This document shows, in pieces, positions 32,195 through 42,426 of a stretch of 42,426 nt of DNA (positions are counted from its first letter, which is position 1; the number at the start of each line of letters is the position of its first letter). The DNA comes from Gnetum montanum (taxonomy: Eukaryota > Streptophyta > Gnetopsida > Gnetales > Gnetaceae), in NCBI GenBank assembly GCA_015680685.1, contig MNCI01035156.1:309293-351718 (forward strand). The letters are read 5' to 3'. Both the position numbers and the translations under genes were made by a program. The notes under the pieces were generated by a model that was given only the letters and a program-made list of their open reading frames with translations, was not told where the DNA came from and ran no database searches.

Positions 32195-33874
32195 GTTTCC
32201 TCTTCCAAAATAATAAAACTTAATAGTTTTAACTCACTTTCATAATGCACAATGCACACTGGCTGTAGCCATTTCCTACCTACTCTGTTTTTGGAGATTG
32301 ATGGGAATGAAAGTAGAGTGTAAGCCATTTGTGCCTGATATCATTTCAGTTAAATATGCATTTCAGTTTAAAGAAAGAAAATGTTGTTGATTCTAGCATT
32401 GATGGTTTGAAGCTGATGACAAAATGTTGTTGATTCCAGTATAAATGGTTTCAAGATGATCACAAAACTTAGACATTCAGGAAAGATGGTAATCTTACTT
32501 GCTTTTAATACAAAAGTTCATATTTTGATACAAGATTGTGATCAAAATACTAAAATGGTAATCTTACTATCTTTGATGCAAAATTCTGTTAAAATAAGTT
32601 AATAGAGAAAAAAATGGAATCTCTAAGTTAAGCTTTTAAAGGGATATTCTCATTATTTTATGCTACTTTTAAAGTTGGGACAATCTTGCATAATGATCAT
32701 GATTTTATGTTGCTTTAACTAAAATTGAAACTGAAAATTAATTGAAAAACTGGAAATTTTTATTACATTCTGGAAATTAAAAATAAAAATAAAGCAGTCT
32801 TTCTGCAAGCTAGTATTTATACTTCAGTCTTTCTACAACAGGGCATATGAGCTTCTAATATAAGCTATAATGATGTTGCTACAAGTGGACCTGAATTTGT
32901 GATGAATCCAAGTAAATGCTTGAAGTACAACATTATATTTTTACTTGATAACACAATTGTAATAATAATTTGTTAAGATTACCACATGCACAGATTCATT
33001 CTTATTGTGCAGGTTGCAAGTTGTGAAAAACACAAAAAAGCTCTCAGCAGCACTGCTAAACATCATGCATAGTACACAGGAATTTTATAAACTAGGATTT
33101 AATAATATCTTCCAAAGGAAGATAACATAATGAAATATTGTTAATCTTGCTGGTGAAATGGAATGGCCAGTTTTAAACATTAATCAAAATTACCAATATA
33201 AAAACAAGACTGAACAGTTATATACAATCAAAAATTTGAAAAACATAATAAAACATTTTGAAAAGATAAGCACTTTGATAAATTTTTTACTATGTTTTAT
33301 ATGCATTGCAATGCCATAACATGCACCTAAACCAATTTGGATAGAGGAGGTGGTGACATCAGATATGGAACCTGAATTTAAATAAGCTCAATAAGAATCT
33401 ATACAGTAATAAAAATTATTCATTTAATAAAAAATAAAAAATAGTACAAATTAAAGCAAGAAGGTGTAGTTAGTTTTATTTTTATTACTTTTCTAACGGC
33501 ACCTTTAGCACTGTAAGTTTGTCTATAGAAAATTCCTTAGATTGCTTTACAGTACCCAGAATGCAAGGAACGCAAAACACAGGGGCACCTATGTTTCACG
33601 TGGAGCACAATTCCATGGGTAGTTTCATTTGACATCGTGATAAAAACTATGAAAATTATCTTTATAAAAAATCATTTGTATATTATAAGCCAGTGTTATG
33701 TAACATTTTGAAAAGGTAACAGTCTTGGTAATTTTTTTACTAATTCATGTATCAGCAGGGAGTGTCCCTGTCAATGCCTTTTATTGCATCAGTCTCCCGA
33801 TGTACTTCTGCTTCTTAACCTACTTTGTGCAAAGTAACTCTGCCTCTATTCTGCCGTTGCTCTGTTAATTTTGC
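32195..33874. other. AT-rich spacer without a gene
   Basis: I see no coding region, RNA gene or clear repeat. Short local echoes such as AAAATGTTGTTGATTC occur twice near 32380 and 32424. Confidence 0.5.
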
Positions 33875-34250
33875 TTGTGAAAATGTATTTAATACATTAT
33901 TGTCAGGGCGTACAATTACTCGATGCTTCTTATGACAAAAATTGCATAGAACTGCGATTTTTAATTTAGAATAACGCTGGAGCAGAGCATCCAGGATTTG
34001 CAATTCTGATCGTCCAACAGGGTCAATTCGTAATTACGAAATAATCTTAATGAATCTAAGGCACATATTTTGTAAAGATATGCTGATTGTTCGTTTTTCA
34101 TCCATGCAATATTGATGGTTTCTTTTGTTTCTCTGCTGGGCTTCTGAGCGCTCTGGTTTTGAAAATTCGGGTACAGCGAACAGACTCCAAAGACGAATTT
34201 AATTTGAAATCAGTGAATGATGATAACGTTGCTGTTACATGAAATTGTGC
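33875..34250 (+). repeat. RLP 3'-flank duplication, copy 2
   Basis: It is homologous to 28343-28830. No RLP coding sequence is recognisable upstream of it, so only the flank of this cluster member survives here. A minus-strand open frame (34098-34388) overlaps it and is not conserved in copy 1. Confidence 0.65.
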
Positions 34251-35026
34251 AGAAAGTTTTTTATCACAGATGATGGCAGCTAGGTCCTCCAATTTTTTAC
34301 CGTCAAAACCGATAATGCAATGTGGTCGAAGAAGATTTGATAACCATCGATCATGAAGCTTTGAAGCCGGTTTTAGTTTATTAAACACTCACTCTCAAAG
34401 CAGTGTGCCTTTACCGATCAAAGCATTTGAATTAATTGAGATGTTGGGAATAATATAATTCTTTGAACAGTACGATGCCAACGATGGTTGAAGGAGGGAA
34501 TAAGGTAACCTAGAAATCTTCTTCAAAATGTTGCTTGGCTTAATGTTTTTTTTTTCAACATTTAGGGATGATATTTTAATGTTAATGTTTTGTCAAATCT
34601 GAAGCATGATATCATTACCGTCATTGTTCTAATATAATGGGTTAAATTACAACATTAATATGAATAATATGCTTTTAACTTTATGATGTTTTTCAATTTT
34701 CTTTGAAAATGTATTCAAACTTTGCAACTATTCAAGGATGTCATGAAAATTTTTAGGTCTCTAAGATGTAAAGAAAATTTTTAGGTGAGAAGTTGCAAGT
34801 TTAACTTCCTTCTCCTTCTACTCTCTCATGTTCCATCTCACTCTATCCCTCTCTCACTCTTTGTATGTCTGTGTCTTCCCCTTAATCTACTTCTCACTCT
34901 ACCCCTTACTCCCCCTCCTCTTTATGATATTGCAACACCATGGGTTAGCCATTACTATAGGTTAAAGATCACATGATAGTGTGCTATGGCTTGTTGTTTA
35001 TTTAATGCTATAATCATTACCAATAA
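34251..35026. other. Spacer with a pyrimidine-rich tract
   Basis: There is no gene. Positions 34805-34925 are strongly C/T-rich on the plus strand (CTCCTTCTACTCTCTC-like). Such tracts occur in plant 5' leaders and microsatellites. Nothing here decides between these. Confidence 0.45.
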
Positions 35027-35110
35027 GAGGTTGCTCAAGTGGTTGGATCATTATTTGACAACAATTTGTAGGCAATAGCTTGCTAGTTTAAGTCACACTT
35101 GAGGCATCAT
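35027..35110 (+). mobile_element. Possible tRNA-like SINE head
   Basis: TTGCTCAAGTGGTTGG (35031-35046) resembles a tRNA A box, and GCTAGTTTAAGTCACAC (35082-35098) a decayed B box (GGTTCGAATCC type) about 36 bases later. No body, tail or target duplication was established. Confidence 0.35.
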
Positions 35111-35171
35111 TATATGTCTATAAATCTTCTACATTTATATTGCCAAAGTATTTGCCTTCTATATTTTCCCA

Positions 35172-35632
35172 AAGGTTTTGATATACTACTTACTTATTTT
35201 ACCAAATTGTGAACTTAGTTATGATTAGAATAGAGAATGTACTTTTGAATATTCCATTTATTAAGTCATAGAGCTCCCTCATGAATGGGATCTCATAGTT
35301 TGAGAGTTGAAACATGTAGATGGCACAAAATTCCTTGTGAATAAGAAATACAATACAAATAGCATTGAAGATGAATACCACATTTTCTTGCAATGTTCTG
35401 CTTAAGGTTTTGATATATGACTTATTTTACCAAATTACAAACTTGGTTATGATTAGAATAGAGAATGTACTCTTGAATATTCCATTTGTTAAGCTATAGA
35501 ACTCCCTCATGAATAAAATCTCATCATTTGAGAGTTGAGACATGTAGATGGCACAAAATTCTTTGTGAAGAACAAAAACGATACAAATAACATTGAAGAT
35601 GAATGCAACATTTTCTTGCTACGTTGTGCTTT
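35172..35632. repeat. Tandem duplication, period 232 bp
   Basis: AAGGTTTTGATATA begins at 35172 and 35404. The units align over their length, through GTTATGATTAGAATAGAGAA, CATGTAGATGGCACAAAATT and ACATTTTCTTGC, at an estimated 85-90% identity. Open frames on the minus strand in each unit are not recognisable proteins. Confidence 0.92.
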
Positions 35633-36478
35633 GGAGCACATTTCACATAATAGAATATTGCAATTACAAATTTGGTCGATTTGTTTCAAATGACACAATG
35701 AATACTTGGTAATTTTGTTAATGATGTTTTCAAAACTCATAGCATGTATATTTCTACTCAAAAGGTATACAAACATAATAAAAAAATTTTCAATTTCAAT
35801 TTCAAATAAATCTTTTGGTATAACATGTTAGCTATAAGTCTTGAAATTTACTTGTATTGTTTTGGGTTTCAACACACGCTTCCCCCAAAACCTTCTATAA
35901 ATCTTATAATTAGTTGTTGATGTCAACATTTCCTAGGTCCACATGGAACCTAGGCCGATATAGAACTATATGTTAAATAAGTACATATGGTAAAAAGCAA
36001 GTAATTTCCCTGCTCATACTTGTTCACGTGGTTTTCGGAAATGACTTTACGTCTTTTTTAAAGTACCATCCTCGTGAGAGCTGCTAACTAAACTATGTTA
36101 ACGATAGTTTAACCTACGATCCTTGTCACGTAGTTTTTTTAAAGTAACATCCTCGTGAGAGCTGCTAACCAACCTCTGTTAGCAATAGTTTACCATAAGA
36201 TACGTGCGTATCCTTTCCCACAAACAAACTCCTTAATGCATAATTGTTACTACTGTATTTTAAAACTTTGAACTTCATTCATGCAATGCTTAAAGAACTT
36301 AACAACGCCTTTTCTTTCATCCAATCCTCCCTGATGCATCATTTTCAACTTGAAATTCGTTGGATTGAGTTCCACTTACTCGTGTCAGTCAGCCTTCATG
36401 CACTCAAAATCTGAGACAAAGGACAAATGAATCCACTCCACTATTTTCTTCTCCACACAGACCAGAGCATTAGACCCT
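35633..36478. other. Spacer with an 81-bp imperfect duplication
   Basis: AAAGTACCATCCTCGTGAGA at 36060 and AAAGTAACATCCTCGTGAGA at 36141 head two similar units, each with GAGAGCTGCTAAC and a short AAACTATGTTAACGATAGTTT-like near-palindrome. Otherwise it is empty. Confidence 0.7.
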
Positions 36479-36579
36479 ATGCACTGGAGATTCGCGATTC
36501 CAAACAAATTTTCACGAACTGTTCGCGTCGGATTCGGGAGCGCGTACAGAAGCGCATTCGCAATGGGTACGTATTTCAT
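36479..36579 (+). other. Possible first exon with an organelle-targeting-like N terminus
   Basis: ATG 36479 opens MHWRFAIPNKFSRTVRVGFG followed by SAYRSAFAMG, rich in Arg and Ser with no acidic residue, like a mitochondrial presequence. A good splice donor context, ATGG|GTACGT, lies at about 36564-36573. The segment is locally GC-richer than its flanks. I cannot identify a following exon, so this remains a guess. Confidence 0.22.
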
Positions 36580-36673
36580 AATTTTCAATGAAATTTTGTC
36601 TGGATTTGTACTTATACATCGAAATGGTCGCCTTACCTTCCCTCGAATTGTTCTTGCCTTTGCCTTTTACTGA

Positions 36674-38159
36674 TGTCTGCATTTTGCATTAAAATCTTAC
36701 GTATCTTCTCCTGTTCTGAATCATACCAAAAATTTCATTTCATTGTTAAGTGACAAGCAAGCAATCAAGATTCGTGGCATCGGCATGAGACGGACCACAG
36801 AAAACAAAGGAGTACGAATAAATAAACAAACACTATGGTAACGGAAGGCCGAAGGGGCAAGTATGGGTCATACGCAAATCAAGTTTTGGACGGGGCGTTG
36901 CATTTGCATGGATTCGCCTGGCTTTGGGAGCGTCAAAGGTTCCGCCATGACTCACATTCACGGGTGTTTATTGTTCATTGCTGGTTTTTGCTCTTTTTCT
37001 CATATCTCTGCTGAAAAAGGAAAAACAAAACAGGGTCATCGTCATGGGTCATGAGTTATGAACATGATGATGGATGCTTGTTCAACTACTTTAAAAATCT
37101 GTTTGCTTATAAAGCAACGAAGCCCACCAGCACATGGCCAATGGCCATATGCAATCTCATATGCAAGCTCATGGTGCTCTGTTTTTACTCTCCCCTTCAT
37201 CATGACTAGTGCCGATTTTTCAGCGTCTGAAAGGTTTTCGATTATTGTAGGTGAGGTGAGTTCCTCGCTGTGCCTAGTTTAATTAAGTTGTCTTTTTTTA
37301 ATGCGGTCATCTTCAATGTGGCCCTATGGCGCTACTCACAGGTAGTCCCTAAGGCACTACTCACAGGTAGTTGTTGAACAAAAGTATTAGCAAACCTAAT
37401 TTGTTATAAATTTGGTTGAGGTTTGAGGCTTAATTTCATTTTTGGAAATATTGGATTGAGTAACAAAGGGGTTTCATTTTATTGTTGTCATTACTCAGAT
37501 CATGGCTTCTGAGTAAGGAAATGGATTCAATGCCCTCCATACCTTTGCAAATTTTCTTGCTTCAATTTAATGGTGATATTGCAATCTTCTTTTTAAGCAG
37601 TAACAATATTTTGGATTTACATTGTTCTATATTTTACAATGTAATTTTATGATACATGAGATTTAATTTTTTTTAAAACTAATATATTTAAATTTTCAGG
37701 TCCCTGGCTACGAACCCTCCCCACTTTTCTTGAGGCACACATACTCAAACCCCTTCAAAATCACGAATCCTCGATTCCTCGCTTCCATGAACTGTATTCT
37801 TTTGATGCATAGCATAGATTAGACCTTAATTGTGGAAATCTTTTCAAACCACGGTGCTCTTCAAAGTCTTTAATTTTATTGAAGCAAAGCTTTGCTTTAC
37901 CGTAACAACTTTGTGTATTTTACTTGCCTTAACACAGTTAAGGACTTAAATTTCCTCTCTCGGAGTCCATCTCATCATTGGTCTTCTTTATTGTTGTGTA
38001 TTATTCCACGTCATTCAACATAGAGAAATCATGGTTCAAACATCGTTCATTATAGTTAAACCTTTACCTATTACGCTACGTTCCAATTGCGTATAATCAT
38101 TACTTTAAATTTCATTAATTGTCCCTAGTTACTATAGCTTTATGATGGTTAAAAGTTCC
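36674..38159. other. Spacer without a recognised gene
   Basis: Open frames at 36863-37054 and 37058-37282 show no domain. GGCGCTACTCACAGGTAGT recurs nearly intact within 30 bases near 37328 and 37354. Confidence 0.45.
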
Positions 38160-38400
38160 AATGAATCTATAATATGCTAAAAGACTTCAGACTCCTTGTT
38201 CCGTCCAAAAGATTTTTGAAAAATAAACTCTACTACTCCATCACTGTGAACTTCAAAAGGTGTTTTTAACGGTCAAACTTTAATTTATAAGCCGTAGTTC
38301 ACCATTTTCAGCTTTGTCACCGATCCGTGGCGCATATAAAGTTGATGGGTAGGATCATTTTTGGCTACACCAGAGATGCTCACTCAAATCAGATAAAGCA
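38160..38400 (+). promoter_or_regulatory. Promoter and leader of RLP gene B
   Basis: It is homologous to the gene A promoter. A CATATAAA box lies at 38333-38340, 60 bp before ATG 38401. It shares TTTAATTTATAAGCCGTAGT and TTTTGGCTACACCAGAG-like phrases with gene A. Confidence 0.6.
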
Positions 38401-38830
38401 ATGGCATTAACGATGCACATCACACGAAGTGGAATCATGGAAGTGGTGCCGCTTTATTTTGCTGGGAGCAGTTGCTTATGCTACTGCTTCTTCTGCATCA
38501 TCTTCATCTATGGATGTAGATGTCAATGTTCTTCTGCAATTCAATTCAAAGCCAGAATTAAAGATCCTTGTAAGTCTCTCTTTAATTAGACTCACCACAA
38601 TGCACACGGAATATGCATCAATTGGATTGGAGTCGAGTGCTTATTGTTCTCTTCCACACATGAACACCGAGTATTATTCTAGAACCTATATTGCTTATAT
38701 TTGTTAGGTATGGTGTGGTGGCTCCATTTATATGCAACCTCACATTTCTATCCTATTTGAATCTATCTCAGAATTTTTTGTTTGGTTCTATCTATGGTGT
38801 GAATTTGATGCCCAACCTTGCTTGTCATGA
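38401..38830 (+). pseudogene. RLP gene B, 5' fragment
   Basis: ATG 38401 matches the leader position of gene A, but the signal-peptide frame (FILLGAVAYATASSASSSS) is read one base out of register, so a frameshift lies between. The cap follows as DVDVNVLLQFNSKPELK, a single copy unlike gene A. After stops, APFICNLTFLSYLNLSQNFL at about 38725-38785 matches the first LRR of gene A (PFICNLTFLFYMDLSYNGL). Then the homology ends. It is a truncated relative of a plasma-membrane LRR receptor-like protein, without the remaining LRRs, membrane helix or tail. Confidence 0.75.
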
Positions 38831-39102
38831 AATTTTTCATGATATGCTATAAAAATTTTACTCAAATATTTACTTGTAAATATTTTCTTTGCATGTAAAA
38901 TTTATAAAAATTTTCTAATATAATATAATTTGTACATTTAAATCCCAAAATCTTTTCTAAAGTAAAATCTTTTTCAGCCTAAATATTATCTCCAAATTTA
39001 TCAAAGTTTGAGCAAATTTTTCCATTGAAGTTTGGTTTTAATTACTTCTGCAGCATGACACTTGCTATCAAAATTGAATCTGTTGATGTTTATATTTTTA
39101 CT
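38831..39102. other. AT-rich spacer
   Basis: No gene is seen. It joins the end of RLP fragment B to the LTR that begins at 39103. Confidence 0.5.
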
Positions 39103-39976
39103 TGATGAGTCATGATTGTTGGGCTATGTCGACAGGATGTTGTTGACATGACCCCCTCGATGGAATCTCCTTGACATGATCTCATCAATTTGGGGTTTGA
39201 CCCATTGATGTGTACCTGTCGATGGGGCACTCTATCTCTGCCTATCAATGTGTGCTTACCCATTGCATTTATGGCAATCTTTTCATTGTTGTAGCAAAGC
39301 ACTTGCAATTTTTCCATTTAAGAGTTAGAATATTTTTTGAGTACCCACAATAAGAGTCAAAGAGTGTACGAATCTTTATTCGAGCATTGTTGTACTTGAG
39401 CACTTTAGTGTGGACAACAATAAAGATGAGCTTTTCTAATTAAACCTTGCAGCACTTGGAATAGATTAATTGTTTTCTTAAGTATTAAATATTCATGTAA
39501 TTTACTTTAATGTTTTTAAGTAATTAATTAATATCATTAAATAGCACACATAAGTACGACCACTTCGAGCATACACTTAAGGCTTGGTAATCCTACTACT
39601 GCTTAACGCTTGGTAACCCAGTGGTGCTATAAGTGTCCAGGATGTGTATAAAAACTAGGAATAGATGCTTATGTTATGATTAGTTAAATATTAGTTAGTT
39701 ATTAGATTAATTAAACATTTAATTAATTTATTCTTGTTCATTAGGTAACTTAATTCATAAAAAATAAAAATGATAAAAATCATATGCCTTAGTTACACTT
39801 AGCCATATCCTTGTACTTCACAAGTGGAACTAGGAAGAGATATTGATTGCAATGTTTAGATTCACATCTTAGAACCAGTGTACTTAGAAACCTAAAGTCC
39901 TCAAAATTTGACTAGATCACTGAGTGAACACTAGTGATTCTTATGGTTGGGTGTAGGGTATACTTGGTTCTCATCA
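39103..39976 (+). mobile_element. 5' LTR of a plus-strand retrotransposon (874 bp)
   Basis: It begins TGATGAGT and ends TTCTCATCA, an inverted terminal match (TGATGAG/CTCATCA, one step imperfect), and a primer-binding site follows at once. From about 39330 it aligns with the reverse complement of 41447-40790: AGAGTTAGAAT, CTTTATTCGAGCA, ACAATAAAGATGA, ACCTTGCAGCAC, CACACATAAG, CGACCACTTCGAGCA. An AATAAA lies at 39419-39424. Its first 220 bp (U3) differ from the other LTR. Confidence 0.85.
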
Positions 39977-39995
39977 TTGGCACCATTGCTAGGGA
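39977..39995 (+). promoter_or_regulatory. Primer-binding site, tRNA-Asp type, decayed
   Basis: TTGGCACCATTGCTAGGGA follows the LTR end directly. It matches the well-known plant PBS TGGCGCCGTTGCCGGGGA, which pairs with the 3' end of tRNA-Asp, apart from a few G-to-A and C-to-T changes typical of decay of methylated DNA. Confidence 0.8.
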
Positions 39996-40127
39996 CTATA
40001 GTCAGCTATGTGAACTATCTAGGACCTAATGAAATTTATTCAACATCATTGGAATAAACCCGTTAAGGTTAAATCATTCAACTAACAAAGTATATTATAA
40101 ACACACTACTTTTCTTGAAAATTTAAA

Positions 40128-40789
40128 ATGTCTTCTTCTAACAAGGATGATTCTTTGCCAAAGTTTGAGCATACATCCAATCCAAGGAATGAACAATCAA
40201 ATTAGCTAGTGCCCCAACAATGCTAATTGGTATATACTCATCCTAATGAGTATGTGCTTGACTACACCTTCATCCTACATCAGGATGAATAGATGTAGTG
40301 GAGGAACATGAAGAACAACATTGTGTTGTCGCATGATCATCAGTTCCTACGATGCTCCAACAAACTTCTATGAGGATGGGCATCTAGGGGCTCCATGCTG
40401 AATATGTTGTGTAGGACCACAACTCCATAGATTACCATCTCACTAAGGCACAACATAAAAGAGATCGACAATAGGAGAGGCACTATGAAGTTGTGAATAG
40501 GAAACGGTTCAATAACCCTTGTTCCTACTAGGCCAAAAAGATAGTGATGATCCCTTCTCTGGGGGTTCTTAGTTCATTGACTCTCCTCCCCTTGGTTTTG
40601 ATGAAGGGGACTTGAACCAGAATTCATAGTCCACTATAAAGAATCTCGGTTCAAGCAAGAATGGGTTCCATGATCATGGACGATCCAAAGGTGGGAGTCA
40701 TGGTAGGGATGAGGATAGGCATCATGATGATGATCGTGGCCATGACCATTGAAGAGGGGGTGGTAGGCACCATGGTAGTGCTAGTCCTC
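40128..40789 (+). pseudogene. gag: gag remnant of the plus-strand element
   Basis: About 130 bases after the PBS, ATG 40128 opens MSSSNKDDSLPKFEHTSNP and reaches a stop within 30 codons. Later parts in the same direction read as a His/Arg/Asp/Gly-rich stretch (SKGGSHGRDEDRHHDDDRG at about 40685-40740). Position after the PBS is the reason to call it gag. The sequence itself has no conserved capsid motif I can point to. It is cut at 40789 by the inverted LTR. Confidence 0.5.
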
Positions 40790-41524
40790 TGATGAGTGGC
40801 GAGGTACCCCTATACTCAACCATACGAATACGAGCGTACACGCGTGATCTAGTTGAACTTCGCAGACTAAATGCCTTAACGCCACAAGAAACACTTGGGG
40901 TTAATCGTTCGTTGTCTTCCCAGGCTTGCTTGTAAGTGTCACGGTGTATGGTTAAGCAAGTCTGAGGTATGTGATTTTTTTGGTATTTTCGGCTTATCTC
41001 CTATGCTATCAGAGGAAAGGGTTGAGAAGCTAAGCTAACTCTAACTACTGATCTAAGTCTAAATTAACTAGCGTCAGCATCCATTCCCACTTACCGGACA
41101 CCCCCTGAACTAGGCAACTGTGGCTTACCAAACGCTAGCCGTTACTGGGATCGCCACACGTAACGCAAGTGCTCGAAGTGGTCGTGCTGAGGCACCTATT
41201 TAGCTTATGTGTGATAAGCAGCCGATTCCTTGACTAGCCGTACACGTCCGTAGATGCTCGTAATCAAGTCGTACTTGAACACACTAGGAAAGCAGTAAAT
41301 GAAAGCAATAAATGAAACCACGTGCTGCAAGGTTTATCCAATCAAGTTCATCTTTATTGCCGTACACAACTTGGGTTCAGGTTACAAGCTGCTCGAATAA
41401 AGAGTCGTTCACTCTAGGACTCCTACTGCGGGAACATGGGAAAAAATTCTAACTCTGGAGTGATCAATCCGCTAGAGCTTCACTACACTAGCCAGGATTG
41501 GGAAATGAAGGGAGTGCCACCTCT

Positions 41525-41532
41525 TATTTATA
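41525..41532 (-). promoter_or_regulatory. TATA box of the minus-strand LTR
   Basis: The minus strand reads ATCTATAAATAAGAGG. It lies just downstream of the GCGATATCGC motif cluster and about 170 bp upstream of the AATAAA signal, the usual LTR promoter arrangement. Confidence 0.7.
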
Positions 41533-41548
41533 GATATGGCGGTGGGAC

Positions 41549-41654
41549 GCGATATTGCGTACGCGATATCGCAGGGTAAGACGCGATATCGCGTATGCGA
41601 TATCGCATGGGATGCGATATTGCGGTGGCCGCGATATCGTGTACACAATATCGC
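41549..41654 (-). repeat. Seven palindromic GCGATATCGC-like motifs in U3
   Basis: Motifs start at 41549, 41563, 41583, 41597, 41614, 41631 and 41645. Three are the perfect palindrome GCGATATCGC and four differ by one or two bases. Spacings are 14, 20, 14, 17, 17 and 14. They sit upstream of the TATA box on the minus strand, where LTR enhancers are expected. Confidence 0.92.
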
Positions 41655-41679
41655 GGCACATGCAAGTCGCGTCTCATCA

Positions 41680-42426
41680 TACCCCCATGACTGAATGAAA
41701 ACTCATCCTCGAGTTCCTTACAATGATATTAGGTAGGTATGGGATTATTAGGGGAAATGGAACTAATGGGATGACATGTGAACGGTCTTTATTACAAGAC
41801 TTAACAAAACTGGTGTTCATGACCACAAGAGTGAACACCTTATTACAATGACATCAGGCCACAGTTGGCAGCTGAGAGAAAAGAGGAGAGAGAATAGAAT
41901 AGAAGAGAAGAAGGAAGAAGAGTCTTGTTGCTGCCAACGCCTAGATTACGCCTTTCGTTGTCTGTTCGTAAGCGCATTATCAATTCTACTATTTGCATGC
42001 TGCTTCAGCGCTGCTCCATTCCAGGTGTCTGCTCTAGATCCATTCTGTTGTTGTATGATTGCCATCTGCACACACAACACCATCATATATTAGCAAGGGT
42101 AATTGAATCATTAAGTAAAGCATACCTTGCTTTGGTTTAGGTTCCTTGGCTAAGTTGTGGTATGGCTAATATGGATCTTGGGAAAATGTAGATGATGACT
42201 ACCAAAGGCATAGGGGTTAGGAAGAAAAATGAAAAAAATCCGGGGCTTAGGATAAAAATCGAAAAATCAGGCCCCGTACCCCCATGACTAATCGCGAACC
42301 TCCGGTAGCATTAGAATGGAGAACGAAAAGGAGTAGGAAAGATAGGTAAAAAGGGACAACTATGGCATCGGTGAAGGGAATTTCATGATGGAAATGAACA
42401 AAAATGTTAATTAATTGCAAAAAGGT
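41680..42426 (-). mobile_element. 3' internal region of the minus-strand element, partial
   Basis: The polypurine tract (minus strand AGTCATGGGGGTA) is at 41680-41692. The same tract with flanks recurs at 42276-42290 (plus GTACCCCCATGACTA). Between them no integrase or other pol domain can be read on either strand. The open frames at 41848-42140 are not recognisable. The element continues beyond the window. Confidence 0.55.

Larger units (their letters stand above)
40790..41679 (-). mobile_element. 3' LTR of a minus-strand retrotransposon (890 bp)
   Basis: On the minus strand it starts TGATGAGACGCGAC (41679 downward) and ends CGCCACTCATCA. Directly outside its start, the minus strand reads AGTCATGGGGGTA, a polypurine tract, so this is the 3' LTR and the element body extends right beyond the window. 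The downstream two thirds match the LTR at 39103-39976 in inverted orientation. A TATA box (TATAAATA, plus-strand 41525-41532) and a poly(A) signal (AATAAA, plus-strand TTTATT 41353-41358) delimit U3, R and U5. Confidence 0.85.

Overview
The window is nuclear DNA of a plant, most likely a seed plant with a large, repeat-filled genome. A gymnosperm is my first guess, but the sequence does not prove it. It is AT-rich, with very few intact reading frames, several generations of decayed LTR retrotransposons, and broken plant gene families (a receptor-like protein and an amino-acid transporter). I found no intact protein-coding gene I would defend. Nearly all open frames of 60-110 codons are chance frames or shadows of repeats. 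There is a 781-base assembly gap at 30959-31739.

Layout. 1-597 is a dispersed repeat, possibly the end of an LTR, with a second copy at 31740-32194. 3060-6125 is a degenerate tandem array of about 192-bp units, each carrying a palindrome. 6420-9720 is the dead polymerase region of a Ty3/gypsy element of Tat/Ogre type (RT, RNase H, second RNase H, integrase), followed by short tandem repeats. 13278-16787 is a compact LTR element with three LTRs of about 1 kb, two 116-bp internal segments and an exact 5-bp target-site duplication. A second member (two LTRs) sits at 23730-25666, also with an exact duplication. 17691-18209 is a near-perfect 249-bp inverted repeat. 18310-20215 (minus) is a decayed PIF1-type helicase, probably from a Helitron.

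Genes. 21.6-28.3 kb holds a leucine-rich-repeat receptor-like protein (RLP) pseudogene: promoter, signal peptide and N-terminal LRRs, then a 3.6-kb interruption, then the C-terminal LRRs, transmembrane helix and short tail. The interruption contains an antisense exon of an LHT/AATL1-like amino-acid transporter, itself split by the second compact LTR element. A second RLP start with a homologous promoter lies at 38.3-38.8 kb, and a copy of the first gene's 3' flank lies at 33.9-34.25 kb, so this was a tandem RLP cluster.

Right end. 39103-40789 is an LTR, primer-binding site and gag remnant of a plus-strand element. It is interrupted by a minus-strand LTR of the same family (40790-41679). The U3 region of that LTR carries seven copies of a palindromic GCGATATCGC-like motif, and its internal region runs off the window.
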